From Salegentibacter tibetensis (GTDB taxonomy: Bacteria; Bacteroidota; Bacteroidia; Flavobacteriales; Flavobacteriaceae), in NCBI RefSeq assembly GCF_020164485.1, contig NZ_JAIQZA010000002.1:124001-188000 (forward strand): a stretch of 64,000 bases of DNA. The letters are read 5' to 3'. Positions 1 through 9,022 of this stretch are shown here, one piece after another. Position 1 is the first letter of the stretch. Each line of letters begins with the position of its first letter. A program made the translations under genes and the position numbers. The notes beneath the pieces were generated by a model. The model was given only the letters and a program-made list of their open reading frames with translations, made no database searches and was not told the DNA's origin.

Positions 1-2
1 AT

Positions 3-761
3 AATGGAAAAGAATGGGATATCGCTAAAAAGGGTTTCAATTTTATCGATGGAAAAGTTCCTTATTCCTTTGCTTTGGGTAATCATGATATGGGAAGCGA
101 AAGCGGAAAATTTGCCGATACCAGAAATACTTCTTTAGCCAATGCGTTTTTTTCGGTTGATGATTTTCCTAATCTTATAACCTCTTTTCCGGAAGGCAAA
201 GTTGATAATTTATTAAGTGAATTTAAGACAGGCGGCCATAAATGGATGGTACTGTCATTAGAGTTTGGCCCCAGAAATAAAACCATTGCCTGGGCCAATG
301 AATTGATCGCTAAATACCCCGAACATAACTTTATTTTAATAACCCACGCTCACGTTTATGAAGACAGCACCCTTCACGATGGTGAAGACTGGTGGCTGCC
401 CGAAAACTACGGTATTGGAGAAGATACCGGCGAAGAAGCACCCAATAACGGCGGACAACTTTGGGAGAAATTGATTAAAAAGCATGATAATATCTCGATG
501 GTGTTTTCCGGGCATATTCTTAAATCCGGAGTAGGAACTTTAGTAAGCGAAGGAGAAAATGGAAATAAGGTGTACCAAATGCTCGCCAACTATCAGAAAG
601 GCGTTGAAGGTTCAGAAAATGGTGGAAATGGCTTTTTTCGAATCATTAAGGTTAATCCTGAAAATCAAAAGATTGCTGTAAAAACTTATTCTCCATGGCT
701 TGATGAATTTATGGAGGAAGAGGAACATGATTTTACCTTTGAAAATGTATTGTTTGAATAA
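3..761 (+). CDS. Calcineurin-like metallophosphoesterase, 5' end outside window
   Basis: The reading frame is open from the window edge, so the N-terminus is missing. A GNHD motif near base 80, a later ITHAHVYED stretch and a VFSGHILKSG stretch match the metal-binding blocks of calcineurin-like phosphoesterases. These enzymes hydrolyse phosphomonoesters or diesters with a two-metal centre. The substrate cannot be told from this fragment. It precedes a run of exported glycan-degrading genes on the same strand, so an extracytoplasmic location is plausible, but no signal peptide can be seen because the start is absent. An internal TTG near base 75 is not the true start: the frame continues upstream through sensible protein sequence. 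Confidence 0.85.
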   Translation, partial: NGKEWDIAKKGFNFIDGKVPYSFALGNHDMGSESGKFADTRNTSLANAFFSVDDFPNLITSFPEGKVDNLLSEFKTGGHKWMVLSLEFGPRNKTIAWANELIAKYPEHNFILITHAHVYEDSTLHDGEDWWLPENYGIGEDTGEEAPNNGGQLWEKLIKKHDNISMVFSGHILKSGVGTLVSEGENGNKVYQMLANYQKGVEGSENGGNGFFRIIKVNPENQKIAVKTYSPWLDEFMEEEEHDFTFENVLFE

Positions 762-825
762 TAGTAGTAAAGGTTTCTGCAAGGTATATAAAACCTTGTG
801 GTATCAGGTCTATGGCGTATAAACG

Positions 826-858
826 AAACCTCACAGGTTTCAAAAACCTGTGAGGTTT
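826..858. repeat. Perfect palindrome, terminator-like hairpin
   Basis: An inverted repeat built on ACCTCACAGGTTT and its complement, with a 3-5 base loop, lies between the phosphoesterase and the esterase. The same palindrome occurs at 10545-10575, so it is a dispersed element. It may end transcription of the upstream gene. Confidence 0.6.
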
Positions 859-878
859 ATATAAATGATAAATAAAAA

Positions 879-1676
879 ATGAAGAAGAGATTTTTATACA
901 TATTAGCGGTTTTTATTTTAATTCTGATGTTAGTTCCGTTTACGGTAGCGGCGCAGGAGCAGGAAGCCTTTAAAAAGCAACATTTTATAAAAGATGCTGA
1001 TACCTTGAATTATCGCATTTTATTTCCGAAGGATTTTTCTGAAGAAAAAGAATATCCTGTGGTTTTATTTTTACACGGTGCGGGGGAGAGAGGTAGTGAC
1101 AATCAATCGCAATTAATGCACGGCAGTGAATTATTTCTGAAGAATCAGGAGAAATTTCCGGCTATTGTGATTTTTCCGCAGGCTCCGAAAGATGATTACT
1201 GGGCAAAGGTTGAGGTGAATCGGGATACTGTTCCTTTTCAATTCGATTTTATGAATAAAAAGCCTGCAACTAAATCCTTGCAAATGGTGATGGATTTAAT
1301 GGATGAAATGACTTCCAAAGATTATGTAAATAAAGCCCGAATTTACGTGGGCGGGCTCTCTATGGGAGGAATGGGAACTTACGAACTCATTTATAAAAAA
1401 CCCGAAATGTTTGCCGCGGCCTTTGCTATTTGTGGTGGTGCAAATCCCGAAATAGCTAAAGAATATCCTCAAGGATTTAATATTTGGCTTTTCCACGGAA
1501 AAAAGGATGATGTAGTGCTCTCAAAATATTCTGAAGCAATGGCCCGCGCCATTAATCATTATGGCGGAAATGCTAAACTTTCGCTTTATCCGGACGATAA
1601 TCATAATAGTTGGGATTCGGCTTTTTCAGAGCCAAATTTATTGCCCTGGCTATTTTCGCATGAACAAACTGAATAG
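879..1676 (+). CDS. Exported alpha/beta-hydrolase esterase (COG4099-like)
   Basis: A 265-residue protein with an N-terminal signal peptide (hydrophobic to about residue 24, ending VAAQ). It shows the alpha/beta hydrolase pattern: an oxyanion-hole LHGAGERGSD block near residue 66, a nucleophile elbow GLSMGG with Ser161, an acid Asp210 or Asp211 in GKKDDVV, and His242 in DDNHNSWD. Family knowledge places it with predicted peptidases/phospholipase-carboxylesterases that often remove acyl groups from hemicellulose. It is followed 50 bp later by a GH43 gene and then GH3 on the same strand, which supports a role in deacylating a plant or algal glycan in the periplasm. Its exact substrate is unknown. 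Confidence 0.85.
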   Translation: MKKRFLYILAVFILILMLVPFTVAAQEQEAFKKQHFIKDADTLNYRILFPKDFSEEKEYPVVLFLHGAGERGSDNQSQLMHGSELFLKNQEKFPAIVIFPQAPKDDYWAKVEVNRDTVPFQFDFMNKKPATKSLQMVMDLMDEMTSKDYVNKARIYVGGLSMGGMGTYELIYKKPEMFAAAFAICGGANPEIAKEYPQGFNIWLFHGKKDDVVLSKYSEAMARAINHYGGNAKLSLYPDDNHNSWDSAFSEPNLLPWLFSHEQTE

Positions 1677-1726
1677 AGAAGGAGAAAAGAATTAGGCAAT
1701 TAGTAATCTATTTAAGACGGAAAGAG

Positions 1727-3532
1727 ATGAAAAGTTTAAAAAAAATACTTACAACAACGGCCTTTTTATGTAGTGCAATAATATCTGCACAGGAGGTGGT
1801 TCCGGAAACTTATATCAATCCTTTGGATATTGACTATTCCTATATGGTTTATAATTCAAGTAAGAATATTTCCTACCGTTCCGGGGCAGATCCTGCGGTA
1901 ATTGAATTTCGTGGCGAATACTACATGTTTGTCACCCGTTCTTTTGGTTATTGGCATTCCACCGATTTGATCAATTGGGAATTTATTAAACCAAAACAAT
2001 GGTTTTTTGAGGGATCCAATGCACCAACGGCTTTTAATTATAAAGATTCGCTGGTATATTTTGCAGGCGATCCCGCGGGTTACGGAAGTATTCTTTACAC
2101 AGATGACCCGAAAAGCGGTAATTGGACACCTACCGCATCAATTACCCATAATATTCAGGATTCAGAATTATTTATCGATGATGATGGGAAAACCTATTTG
2201 TATTGGGGCTCGTCAAATGTACATCCTCTTAAGGTGAAAATGCTGAATAAAGACGATCGTTTTCTTGAAACCGGGGTTGAAAAAGAACTTATCAACCTGG
2301 TTGAAGAAGAGCACGGTTGGGAACGTTACGGTGAAAATAATTTCCATCCAACTTTAAAGGAAGGATACATGGAAGGTGCCTCGATGACCAAACACGATGG
2401 TAAATACTATTTACAGTATGCGGCACCCGGTACACAATTTAATGTGTATGCCGATGCTGCTTATATTGGAGAAACCCCGCTTGGACCTTTTACTTACATG
2501 AAAAATAATCCAATGAGTTTCAAGCCCGGCGGTTTTGCGAATGGGGCAGGCCATGGGATCACAATGAAACAAACCAACGGACAATACTGGCATTTTGCCA
2601 CTATGGCCCTGGCTTCCAACTCTCATTGGGAACGCAGGCTATCTATGTTTCCCACCTATTTTGATGATGAAGGTTTGATGTACAGCATTACCAGTTATGG
2701 AGATTATCCGCTGTATGGTCCAAATCATCCCACTAAAGCTGGCCTGCATAATGGTTGGATGTTATTGTCCTACAAAGGAAAAGCCACTGTCTCCTCTTCT
2801 ATGAAGCAGACAAGAAAAAGTACTTCTACCGATGGGGATTTTGATATTACCGAAATGCCGCTGGAAAAAAATAGTGAAGGTGAAATTATTTCGAAGTTGT
2901 TAACCGATGAAAGCCCGAAATCCTTTTGGGTTGCTGAAGCTAATGATGATAAGCAATGGGTTGAGATCGAAATGCTTTCTCCCGGAAATATATATGCTTT
3001 TCAATTGAATTTTCATGATGAGGAGTCGGGCATTTATACCCGTACCGAAGGCCTGCGACACCGATTCACCCTGGAGGTTTCAGAAAATGGTACAGATTGG
3101 AAAACTGTTGTAGACAGAAGTAAAAGTTATAAAGATGCGCCGAATGCCTACATACCCCTAAATCAACCCGTAAAGGGAAAATACGTACGTTACAATAATG
3201 TGGAAGTTCCCGGGAAAAACCTGGCATTATCTGAAATAAGGGTATTTGGTAAAGGTTTAGGAAAGAAGCCTGCACCGGTGAAGGGGTTTACAGTATCCCG
3301 GGAGGAAGACCGAAGAGATGCTTCCTTTATGTGGAAACCGGTAAAAGGAGCTCAGGGCTACAATATCCGCTGGGGTATAGCACCAGATAAATTATACCAT
3401 TCCTGGTTAATTTACGATGAAAATGAACATTTTATGCGCAATCTGGACCGTGATACTGAATATTACTTCAGTGTTGAGGCATTCAATGAAAATGGAATTT
3501 CAGAAAGATCTGAAATATTACATATAGAATAA
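1727..3532 (+). CDS. Exported glycoside hydrolase family 43 with discoidin and FN3 domains
   Basis: A 601-residue protein. Residues 1-21 form a signal peptide. The five-bladed propeller (about 25-340) carries the GH43 acids: Asp55 in RSGADPAV, Asp145 in the HNIQDSELF strand and Glu216 in YMEGASM. A discoidin (F5/8 type C) carbohydrate-binding domain follows at about 385-510, then a fibronectin type III-like domain at 515-600. GH43 enzymes are mostly arabinofuranosidases, xylosidases or galactosidases; the subfamily is not assigned here. It sits 25 bp upstream of a GH3 beta-glucosidase-like gene and downstream of an esterase, an arrangement typical of hemicellulose breakdown. Secretion through Sec is clear; no lipobox or T9SS tail is seen. 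Confidence 0.85.
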   Translation: MKSLKKILTTTAFLCSAIISAQEVVPETYINPLDIDYSYMVYNSSKNISYRSGADPAVIEFRGEYYMFVTRSFGYWHSTDLINWEFIKPKQWFFEGSNAPTAFNYKDSLVYFAGDPAGYGSILYTDDPKSGNWTPTASITHNIQDSELFIDDDGKTYLYWGSSNVHPLKVKMLNKDDRFLETGVEKELINLVEEEHGWERYGENNFHPTLKEGYMEGASMTKHDGKYYLQYAAPGTQFNVYADAAYIGETPLGPFTYMKNNPMSFKPGGFANGAGHGITMKQTNGQYWHFATMALASNSHWERRLSMFPTYFDDEGLMYSITSYGDYPLYGPNHPTKAGLHNGWMLLSYKGKATVSSSMKQTRKSTSTDGDFDITEMPLEKNSEGEIISKLLTDESPKSFWVAEANDDKQWVEIEMLSPGNIYAFQLNFHDEESGIYTRTEGLRHRFTLEVSENGTDWKTVVDRSKSYKDAPNAYIPLNQPVKGKYVRYNNVEVPGKNLALSEIRVFGKGLGKKPAPVKGFTVSREEDRRDASFMWKPVKGAQGYNIRWGIAPDKLYHSWLIYDENEHFMRNLDRDTEYYFSVEAFNENGISERSEILHIE

Positions 3533-3557
3533 AAATTTTGTTGATTATATAAACCAA

Positions 3558-5837
3558 ATGAAAATGAGAAAAATATTTCTATTACTTGGCCTGATAATTT
3601 GTACAGGAACTTCGGTTCTGCAGGCACAAACGCAAATTCCCGAAGTAGAGGAATTACTGGGTAAAATGACCCTCGAAGAGAAGATTGGTCAGTTAAACTT
3701 ATTAACCCCAGGTGGTGGAGTTGCCACCGGATCGGTGGTGAGTGAAGATGTGGAAGCCAAAATAAGGGAAGGTAATGTTGGAGGCGTTTTTGGCGTTTCC
3801 AGCCCCGAAAAAGTTAGACAGGCCCAGAAGCTTGCCGTAGAGAATTCACGTTTGGGTATTCCATTGTTAATCGGATCTGATGTTATTCACGGTTATAAAA
3901 CCACATTCCCAATTCCACTCGGACTTTCTTCCAGCTGGGATATGGAATTAATAAAGGAAACCGCACAAATAGCTGCAAAAGAGGCGACGGCCGATGGAAT
4001 AAACTGGAACTTTTCTCCAATGGTAGATATAGCTCGCGATCCGCGTTGGGGTCGAATTGCAGAAGGCGCCGGGGAAGATCCTTATTTGGGTTCTCAGATA
4101 GCAAAAGCAATGGTAGAAGGCTACCAGGGTGATGATTTTACAGCGCCGCATACAATGATCGCCACTGTGAAGCATTTGGCGCTTTATGGAGCTTCTGAAG
4201 CTGGTCGCGATTACAACTCGGTAGATATGAGCAAGATTAAAATGTTCAATGAATATTTACCACCTTACAAAGCTGCGGTAGATGCGGGCGTAGCCAGTGC
4301 AATGACTTCCTTTAACGATATTCACGGGGTTCCGGCCTCAGGAAATAAATGGTTAATTACCGATTTGTTTCGGGAGCGTTGGGGTTTTGAAGGTTTTGTA
4401 GTCTCAGATTATACTTCGGTAAATGAAATGATTGCCCACGGAATGGGAGATCTTCAGGATGTTTCAGCATTAGCCATAAACGCCGGACTTGATATGGATA
4501 TGGTGGGTGAAGGTTTCTTAACTACATTGAAAAAATCTGTAGACGAAGGAAAAGTTTCCGAAGAACAAATTACCAAAGCGGCTCGTAGAATTCTGGAAGC
4601 CAAACATAAACTTGGACTTTTAAACGATCCTTATTTATATTCAGATGAAACCAGACCTGAAAAGGATATTCTTTCCGAAGAAAATAGAGCAGTAGCGCGA
4701 AAAGCCGCGAGGCAATCATTTGTTCTGCTTAAAAAACACGAAAATACGCTTCCATTGGCTAAGGATGCAAAAATCGCATTAGTAGGGCCATTGGCAAATA
4801 ACAAGAATAATATGCTGGGAACCTGGGCACCAACCGGGGATCCTCAGCTTTCTATTCCGGTTTTGGAAGGTTTAAAAAATGTAGCCCCGGATGCTGAAAT
4901 TTCTTATGCTAAAGGTGCAAATATTAGTAACGATACTACTTTTGCTAAAAATGTAAATGTTTTTGGTCCTCGGATCGAGATTTCAGAAGAATCTTCTGAA
5001 GCTTTGATTGAAGAAGCTTTACAGCTTTCTGAAAATGCCGATGTAATTGTTGCCGTGGTCGGAGAAGCGACCGAAATGAGTGGGGAAGCCGCTAGCCGAA
5101 CCAATCTTAATATTCCTGAAAGTCAGCAACAAATGATTAGGGAATTGGTGAAAACCGGAAAACCGGTAGTTTTAGTGCTTATGAGTGGTCGCCCGCTAGT
5201 GATTTCAGAAGAAATGGAAATGCCGGTAAGTATCCTTCAGGTTTGGCATCCCGGGGTGGAAGCAGGAAATGCGATAGCCGATGTGCTTTTTGGAGATTAT
5301 AACCCTTCAGGAAAACTAACAGCTACCTGGCCAAGAAATGTTGGGCAAATCCCAATTTATTATAGTATGAAAACCACCGGAAGACCGGCAGCTTCTCCAT
5401 CAGAATTCGAGAAATTTAAATCGAATTATTTAGATGTTGAAAATACACCGCAATTGCCTTTTGGTTACGGACTTTCCTATACCGATTTTGAATATGGCGA
5501 AACTATAGCGAGTGCCGATGAATTAAGTGAAACCGGAAGTATCACAATTACTACAACAATTACCAATACCGGAGATTATGATGGGGAAGAAGTAGTGCAA
5601 TTGTACACTCACGATAAGGTAAGAAGCATCACGCCACCAATGAAAGAATTGAAAGCGTTTAAAAAGGTGAGTTTAAAGAAAGGAGAATCTAAAGAAGTGA
5701 GTTTTGAAATTACCACTGAAGACCTGAAATTCTATAACGCAGATTTGGAATTTGTAGCTGAACCCGGGGAATTTGAATTTTTCGTGGCCGGAAGTTCAGA
5801 CCACGAATTTACTGGAACCTTTACTGTAGTGGAGTAG
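3558..5837 (+). CDS. bglX: Periplasmic beta-glucosidase/beta-xylosidase, glycoside hydrolase family 3
   Basis: A 759-residue protein of normal length for the BglX group, with a signal peptide ending LQAQ at residue 24. The N-terminal TIM barrel holds KHLALYGASEAGRDYN (about 205-220) and the nucleophile Asp284 in VVSDYTSVNE. The alpha/beta sandwich follows (about 400-600), with candidate acid/base Glu residues in GEATEMSGEAASR. A C-terminal fibronectin-like domain covers the last 110 residues. The enzyme releases terminal beta-linked glucose or xylose from oligosaccharides in the periplasm. It ends the plus-strand glycan operon (esterase, GH43, GH3) and is followed by a strong stem-loop terminator. 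Confidence 0.92.
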   Translation: MKMRKIFLLLGLIICTGTSVLQAQTQIPEVEELLGKMTLEEKIGQLNLLTPGGGVATGSVVSEDVEAKIREGNVGGVFGVSSPEKVRQAQKLAVENSRLGIPLLIGSDVIHGYKTTFPIPLGLSSSWDMELIKETAQIAAKEATADGINWNFSPMVDIARDPRWGRIAEGAGEDPYLGSQIAKAMVEGYQGDDFTAPHTMIATVKHLALYGASEAGRDYNSVDMSKIKMFNEYLPPYKAAVDAGVASAMTSFNDIHGVPASGNKWLITDLFRERWGFEGFVVSDYTSVNEMIAHGMGDLQDVSALAINAGLDMDMVGEGFLTTLKKSVDEGKVSEEQITKAARRILEAKHKLGLLNDPYLYSDETRPEKDILSEENRAVARKAARQSFVLLKKHENTLPLAKDAKIALVGPLANNKNNMLGTWAPTGDPQLSIPVLEGLKNVAPDAEISYAKGANISNDTTFAKNVNVFGPRIEISEESSEALIEEALQLSENADVIVAVVGEATEMSGEAASRTNLNIPESQQQMIRELVKTGKPVVLVLMSGRPLVISEEMEMPVSILQVWHPGVEAGNAIADVLFGDYNPSGKLTATWPRNVGQIPIYYSMKTTGRPAASPSEFEKFKSNYLDVENTPQLPFGYGLSYTDFEYGETIASADELSETGSITITTTITNTGDYDGEEVVQLYTHDKVRSITPPMKELKAFKKVSLKKGESKEVSFEITTEDLKFYNADLEFVAEPGEFEFFVAGSSDHEFTGTFTVVE

Positions 5838-5885
5838 ATTTTTTATTAATGCGAAACGCGGAGGTACCCTACTATCTCCGAGTTT

Positions 5886-5910
5886 AATCCCGCTTCGGCG
5901 GGATTTTTTG
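5886..5910 (+). terminator. Intrinsic terminator after the GH3 gene
   Basis: A perfect stem AATCCCGC with a TTCG tetraloop and GCGGGATT runs into a T tract. This is a textbook rho-independent terminator about 50 bp after the GH3 stop codon. Confidence 0.85.
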
Positions 5911-5949
5911 TTTTAGGCTTGAACCTGAGAAAAATGTTAAGTCCGGATT

Positions 5950-6358
5950 TATACCGCTCCTCTGGAGCTCCAGGAAAGCTTTTCTTTTTATAAATATATC
6001 GAGGCTGTCTATAAAGTAATTTTAATCGTCATTCTGAACTTGTTTCAGAATCTAAGTTGTTGATATTCAAAACATGTTAGAAGCTGAAACAAGTTCAGCT
6101 TGACGAAACTAGATCTTTTTAGACAGCCTCTTTCTATAGCTGAATTCCTTCAATTAATAGGCCCAAGGAAAAACCCTCATCCTTTTTTCTGTATGTAAAA
6201 TGCCACTCCTATGGGGCTCTGAAAACCTTATTGGTTTTTTTCTATAAATATGCCACTCCTACGGAGTTGATTCTTTATAAAAGCCTCAGCGAGGCGGTAT
6301 ATTTATAGAAATAGCAGATTGTTTTGAAAAGAGCTCCAGAGGAGTGAAATCATTTTCG
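5950..6358. repeat. Cluster of short REP-like hairpins between convergent genes
   Basis: This 400-bp spacer holds no gene. It contains several small hairpins with a CTCC/GGAG stem: GCTCCTCTGGAGC near 5956, two CACTCCTAYGG modules near 6202 and 6252, a CCTCAGCGAGG hairpin near 6284, and the inverse GAGCTCCAGAGGAGTG near 6331. Several are joined to TATAAATAT-like linkers. The outermost copies are inverted relative to each other. A separate long palindrome (6001-6130) sits inside. This looks like a REP/BIME-type array. Confidence 0.6.
6001..6130. repeat. Palindromic element copy 1 (MITE-like)
   Basis: A perfect 11-bp terminal inverted repeat (GAGGCTGTCTA and its complement at 6120-6130) encloses a second inverted pair. 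CGTCATTCTGAACTTG reads inward from the left and CAAGTTCAGCTTGACG from the right, and each arm is a small hairpin in its own right. Related copies lie at 32341-32480, 37856-38034, 44270-44371 (partial) and 57281-57434. Confidence 0.75.
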
Positions 6359-8956
6359 CTACAATTTCTCCAATTTAATCCCGGATAACAATGCCTTTCC
6401 TGAGTTCTCATCAAATTCTACTGAAATCCCGTTCTCGGATTTTATCTCATAAGAAATTTCCACAGCCCGAATTCTTCCGTAATCACGGGCAAGGTTGAGG
6501 TCTTTGGAAAGTGTTTTTCCATTGATCTTCACATCAAAACTTCTTAAACCTGTGGTTTCTTTCTTTTGGGCCTCACTTAGGTTATAAATATTCTCTTCGG
6601 AAGCATTGAATTCAGGTTCGGCAAAAAGCAGGGTGACACGGTATTTTCCTTTTTTTACATCGAACTTATAAGCCTCAATTCCTTCCCGCATTGTTTGATA
6701 TAGCGGATCGTTTTCTGTACCCTGAATATCTGAAGCAGTTCCCTGAAACTTACTGTCATTTTTCTGATAGATGCTACCACCAACATACCCAAAACTACCA
6801 TCCTTGTATTCCTGGTCACTAATCCAGATCTCTCCGGTGGTTTCATCGGTGAAATTTACGTGTGTCCCAAGGTTTACCAAAATGCTATTTTCATCAATTT
6901 CAGAAACAAGGTTTTTTCTGAATTTGACCTCAATTTCCCGGGAATGAGAAACGCTTCCATCAGTCACAATTAACTGATGTTTACCTTCTGGAAGGGAAAG
7001 TTCAAAAACAGCGATTCCGTCTTCAACTTCCGAAGTAAATTCAGTATCATTTACATTCAACTTTACTTCTTCGGCATTAGAAAATATGGTGATTTCCAGG
7101 CTGTCATTTTCATCTTTTGGATATCGTTTTTCGTAATTCTTCCCGGCGATATAAATAAAAGCTTCTTTGAGCAACCTCGCCTGGTAATAATGGTAAATAT
7201 CCTTTTTGCTACGATCTATATTAACCAAACCTTTCTGGTTAATGTACGGCCGTGAATCCTGCCTAAAGGACGATCCGAAATCGGCGAAATTCCACGCGGT
7301 CATTCCAAATACATAATCGCGTTCCTGCACCTGGTTTAAATAACTTCTATGTAGTTTTAACTGATAAGCTTCAGAAAAATCCCAGGGTTTTGGCTCATCG
7401 GTTTGTAATCTGGAATCGGCACCGGGACCGTATTCAGAAATAAATAATGGACGATTAGGATAGCGTCTGTGTTGTTTATCTAAAAACTCTCCAAAACTTT
7501 CAAGGCCCGGGGAGTACCAACCAAAATAAAGGTTCCAGCCAATAACATCTGGGATATCTGCAATTCCCGATTCGTTATATAATTCATTTTCGTGCAAAGC
7601 CATCACGCTTAATCGATTGGGATCCAGTTTTTTGGTTTCTTTCTCCAGTTTTTCGGCCAGTTCCACCGAAGTTTTGATCTTGGCTTCTTTTTCTTCTTCG
7701 GTTATCTGATTATTAAAAACCAGCCTGATAAAGATCTCGTTCATAATACCCCACATCACGATGGATGGATGATTAAAAAACTGCAGAATCTGTTCTCGCT
7801 GCATTTTAAGGGAAACCTCGTGATAAGCATCGGTATCGGTAACATCGTTGATAACGGGCACCTCGGTCCACACCAGCAAACCAAGCTCATCGCAAATTTT
7901 ATAAACCTCGGGATCTTGTGGATAATGGGCGGTGCGAATCACATTTGCCCCCATTTCCTTGATGGTTTTATAATCTGATCTATGAAGTTGGTTAGGCAAT
8001 GCGTTGCCTAAACCTTCAAAATCCTGGTGGCGGTTAGCGCCAATAAGTTTTATGGGTTCTCCGTTCAAGACAAAGCCTTTTTCGGTACTCACTTCAAACC
8101 ATCTTAATCCGAACCTTGAATCTATTTCGTCTAAAATTTCTTCTGAATTCTCCTCGGAGATCTTTGCTACCGCTTCATATAAATTTGGAGCTTCCGGTGA
8201 CCATAATTCGGGATTATTGATCTCTTTGCTGAAATTAACTGATTTAGTTTCACCCTGTGAAAGCTGAACTTTTTTGCTTAAAGTTTCAATTTTTAGTTTT
8301 TCAGGATTAAAAATATCGACGCTAACCTGAAGGTTCTTCGCTGCTTGAGAATGATTTACGATTTGAGTTTCAAAAGTTACATGGGCCTTTTCCGCAGAAA
8401 CTTCAGGGGTTTTAATCAGCATATTCCCGGTAGCTTCATTTTCGAGTTCAAAATGTATTTCGTCGGTAAGGATGAGTTCTAGATCACGATATATTCCGCC
8501 GTAAAAATTGAAATCGGCATCCAGAGGTGGAATATCAGTGTTATGGGTATTATCTACTTCAATCCTGATCTCGTTTTCTTCTCCGATTTTTAAAGTTTCA
8601 GAAATGTTGAAAACAAATCCGGTGTATCCGCCGCGATGTGCGCCCACCTTTTCATCATTAACAAAAACCGTAGTAATTTGATTACTACCTTCAAATTTTA
8701 AAAAGGCCCTTTTTTGCTCCCATTCCTGCGGAACAAAAATTGTTTTTTTATAAGTTCCTTTTCCGCGGAAATATTCTTTCCCATCCTGAAAGGCATCTTC
8801 AGCATTCCAGGTATGCGGAATATTGACGATCTCAGTTTTGTTATCTTTTTCCAAAGAAAATTCCCAGGCCGAATTAATGCTTTGAGTATTTCGTTGAGCA
8901 TGGAGGTTGGAACTCCAAATTAGACTTATAGCTAAAAAATAGAAAAAGGTTTTCAT
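6359..8956 (-). CDS. Exported glycoside hydrolase family 2 with C-terminal malectin-like domain
   Basis: An 865-residue protein with a signal peptide ending LHAQ at residue 21. It has a GH2 sugar-binding jelly roll (about 25-165), an immunoglobulin-like domain (170-285) and a TIM barrel (290-600). The acid/base is Glu407 in MWGIMNE and the nucleophile is Glu508 in FISEYGPGADS. The last 170 residues (FVNLGTHVNF-like start, then GSIYQK and a KINGKTL strand) resemble a malectin carbohydrate-binding domain. GH2 members are beta-galactosidases, beta-mannosidases or beta-glucuronidases; the motif set suits a beta-galactosidase-like enzyme. It lies 66 bp behind an esterase on the same strand and converges with the GH3 gene. 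Confidence 0.88.
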   Translation of the reverse strand: MKTFFYFLAISLIWSSNLHAQRNTQSINSAWEFSLEKDNKTEIVNIPHTWNAEDAFQDGKEYFRGKGTYKKTIFVPQEWEQKRAFLKFEGSNQITTVFVNDEKVGAHRGGYTGFVFNISETLKIGEENEIRIEVDNTHNTDIPPLDADFNFYGGIYRDLELILTDEIHFELENEATGNMLIKTPEVSAEKAHVTFETQIVNHSQAAKNLQVSVDIFNPEKLKIETLSKKVQLSQGETKSVNFSKEINNPELWSPEAPNLYEAVAKISEENSEEILDEIDSRFGLRWFEVSTEKGFVLNGEPIKLIGANRHQDFEGLGNALPNQLHRSDYKTIKEMGANVIRTAHYPQDPEVYKICDELGLLVWTEVPVINDVTDTDAYHEVSLKMQREQILQFFNHPSIVMWGIMNEIFIRLVFNNQITEEEKEAKIKTSVELAEKLEKETKKLDPNRLSVMALHENELYNESGIADIPDVIGWNLYFGWYSPGLESFGEFLDKQHRRYPNRPLFISEYGPGADSRLQTDEPKPWDFSEAYQLKLHRSYLNQVQERDYVFGMTAWNFADFGSSFRQDSRPYINQKGLVNIDRSKKDIYHYYQARLLKEAFIYIAGKNYEKRYPKDENDSLEITIFSNAEEVKLNVNDTEFTSEVEDGIAVFELSLPEGKHQLIVTDGSVSHSREIEVKFRKNLVSEIDENSILVNLGTHVNFTDETTGEIWISDQEYKDGSFGYVGGSIYQKNDSKFQGTASDIQGTENDPLYQTMREGIEAYKFDVKKGKYRVTLLFAEPEFNASEENIYNLSEAQKKETTGLRSFDVKINGKTLSKDLNLARDYGRIRAVEISYEIKSENGISVEFDENSGKALLSGIKLEKL

Positions 8957-9022
8957 AGTATTAGGATAAAAAAATTATTATTTCAGGATTTCAATTTGCT
9001 GTTTTTCATCATTTAAAAACAC

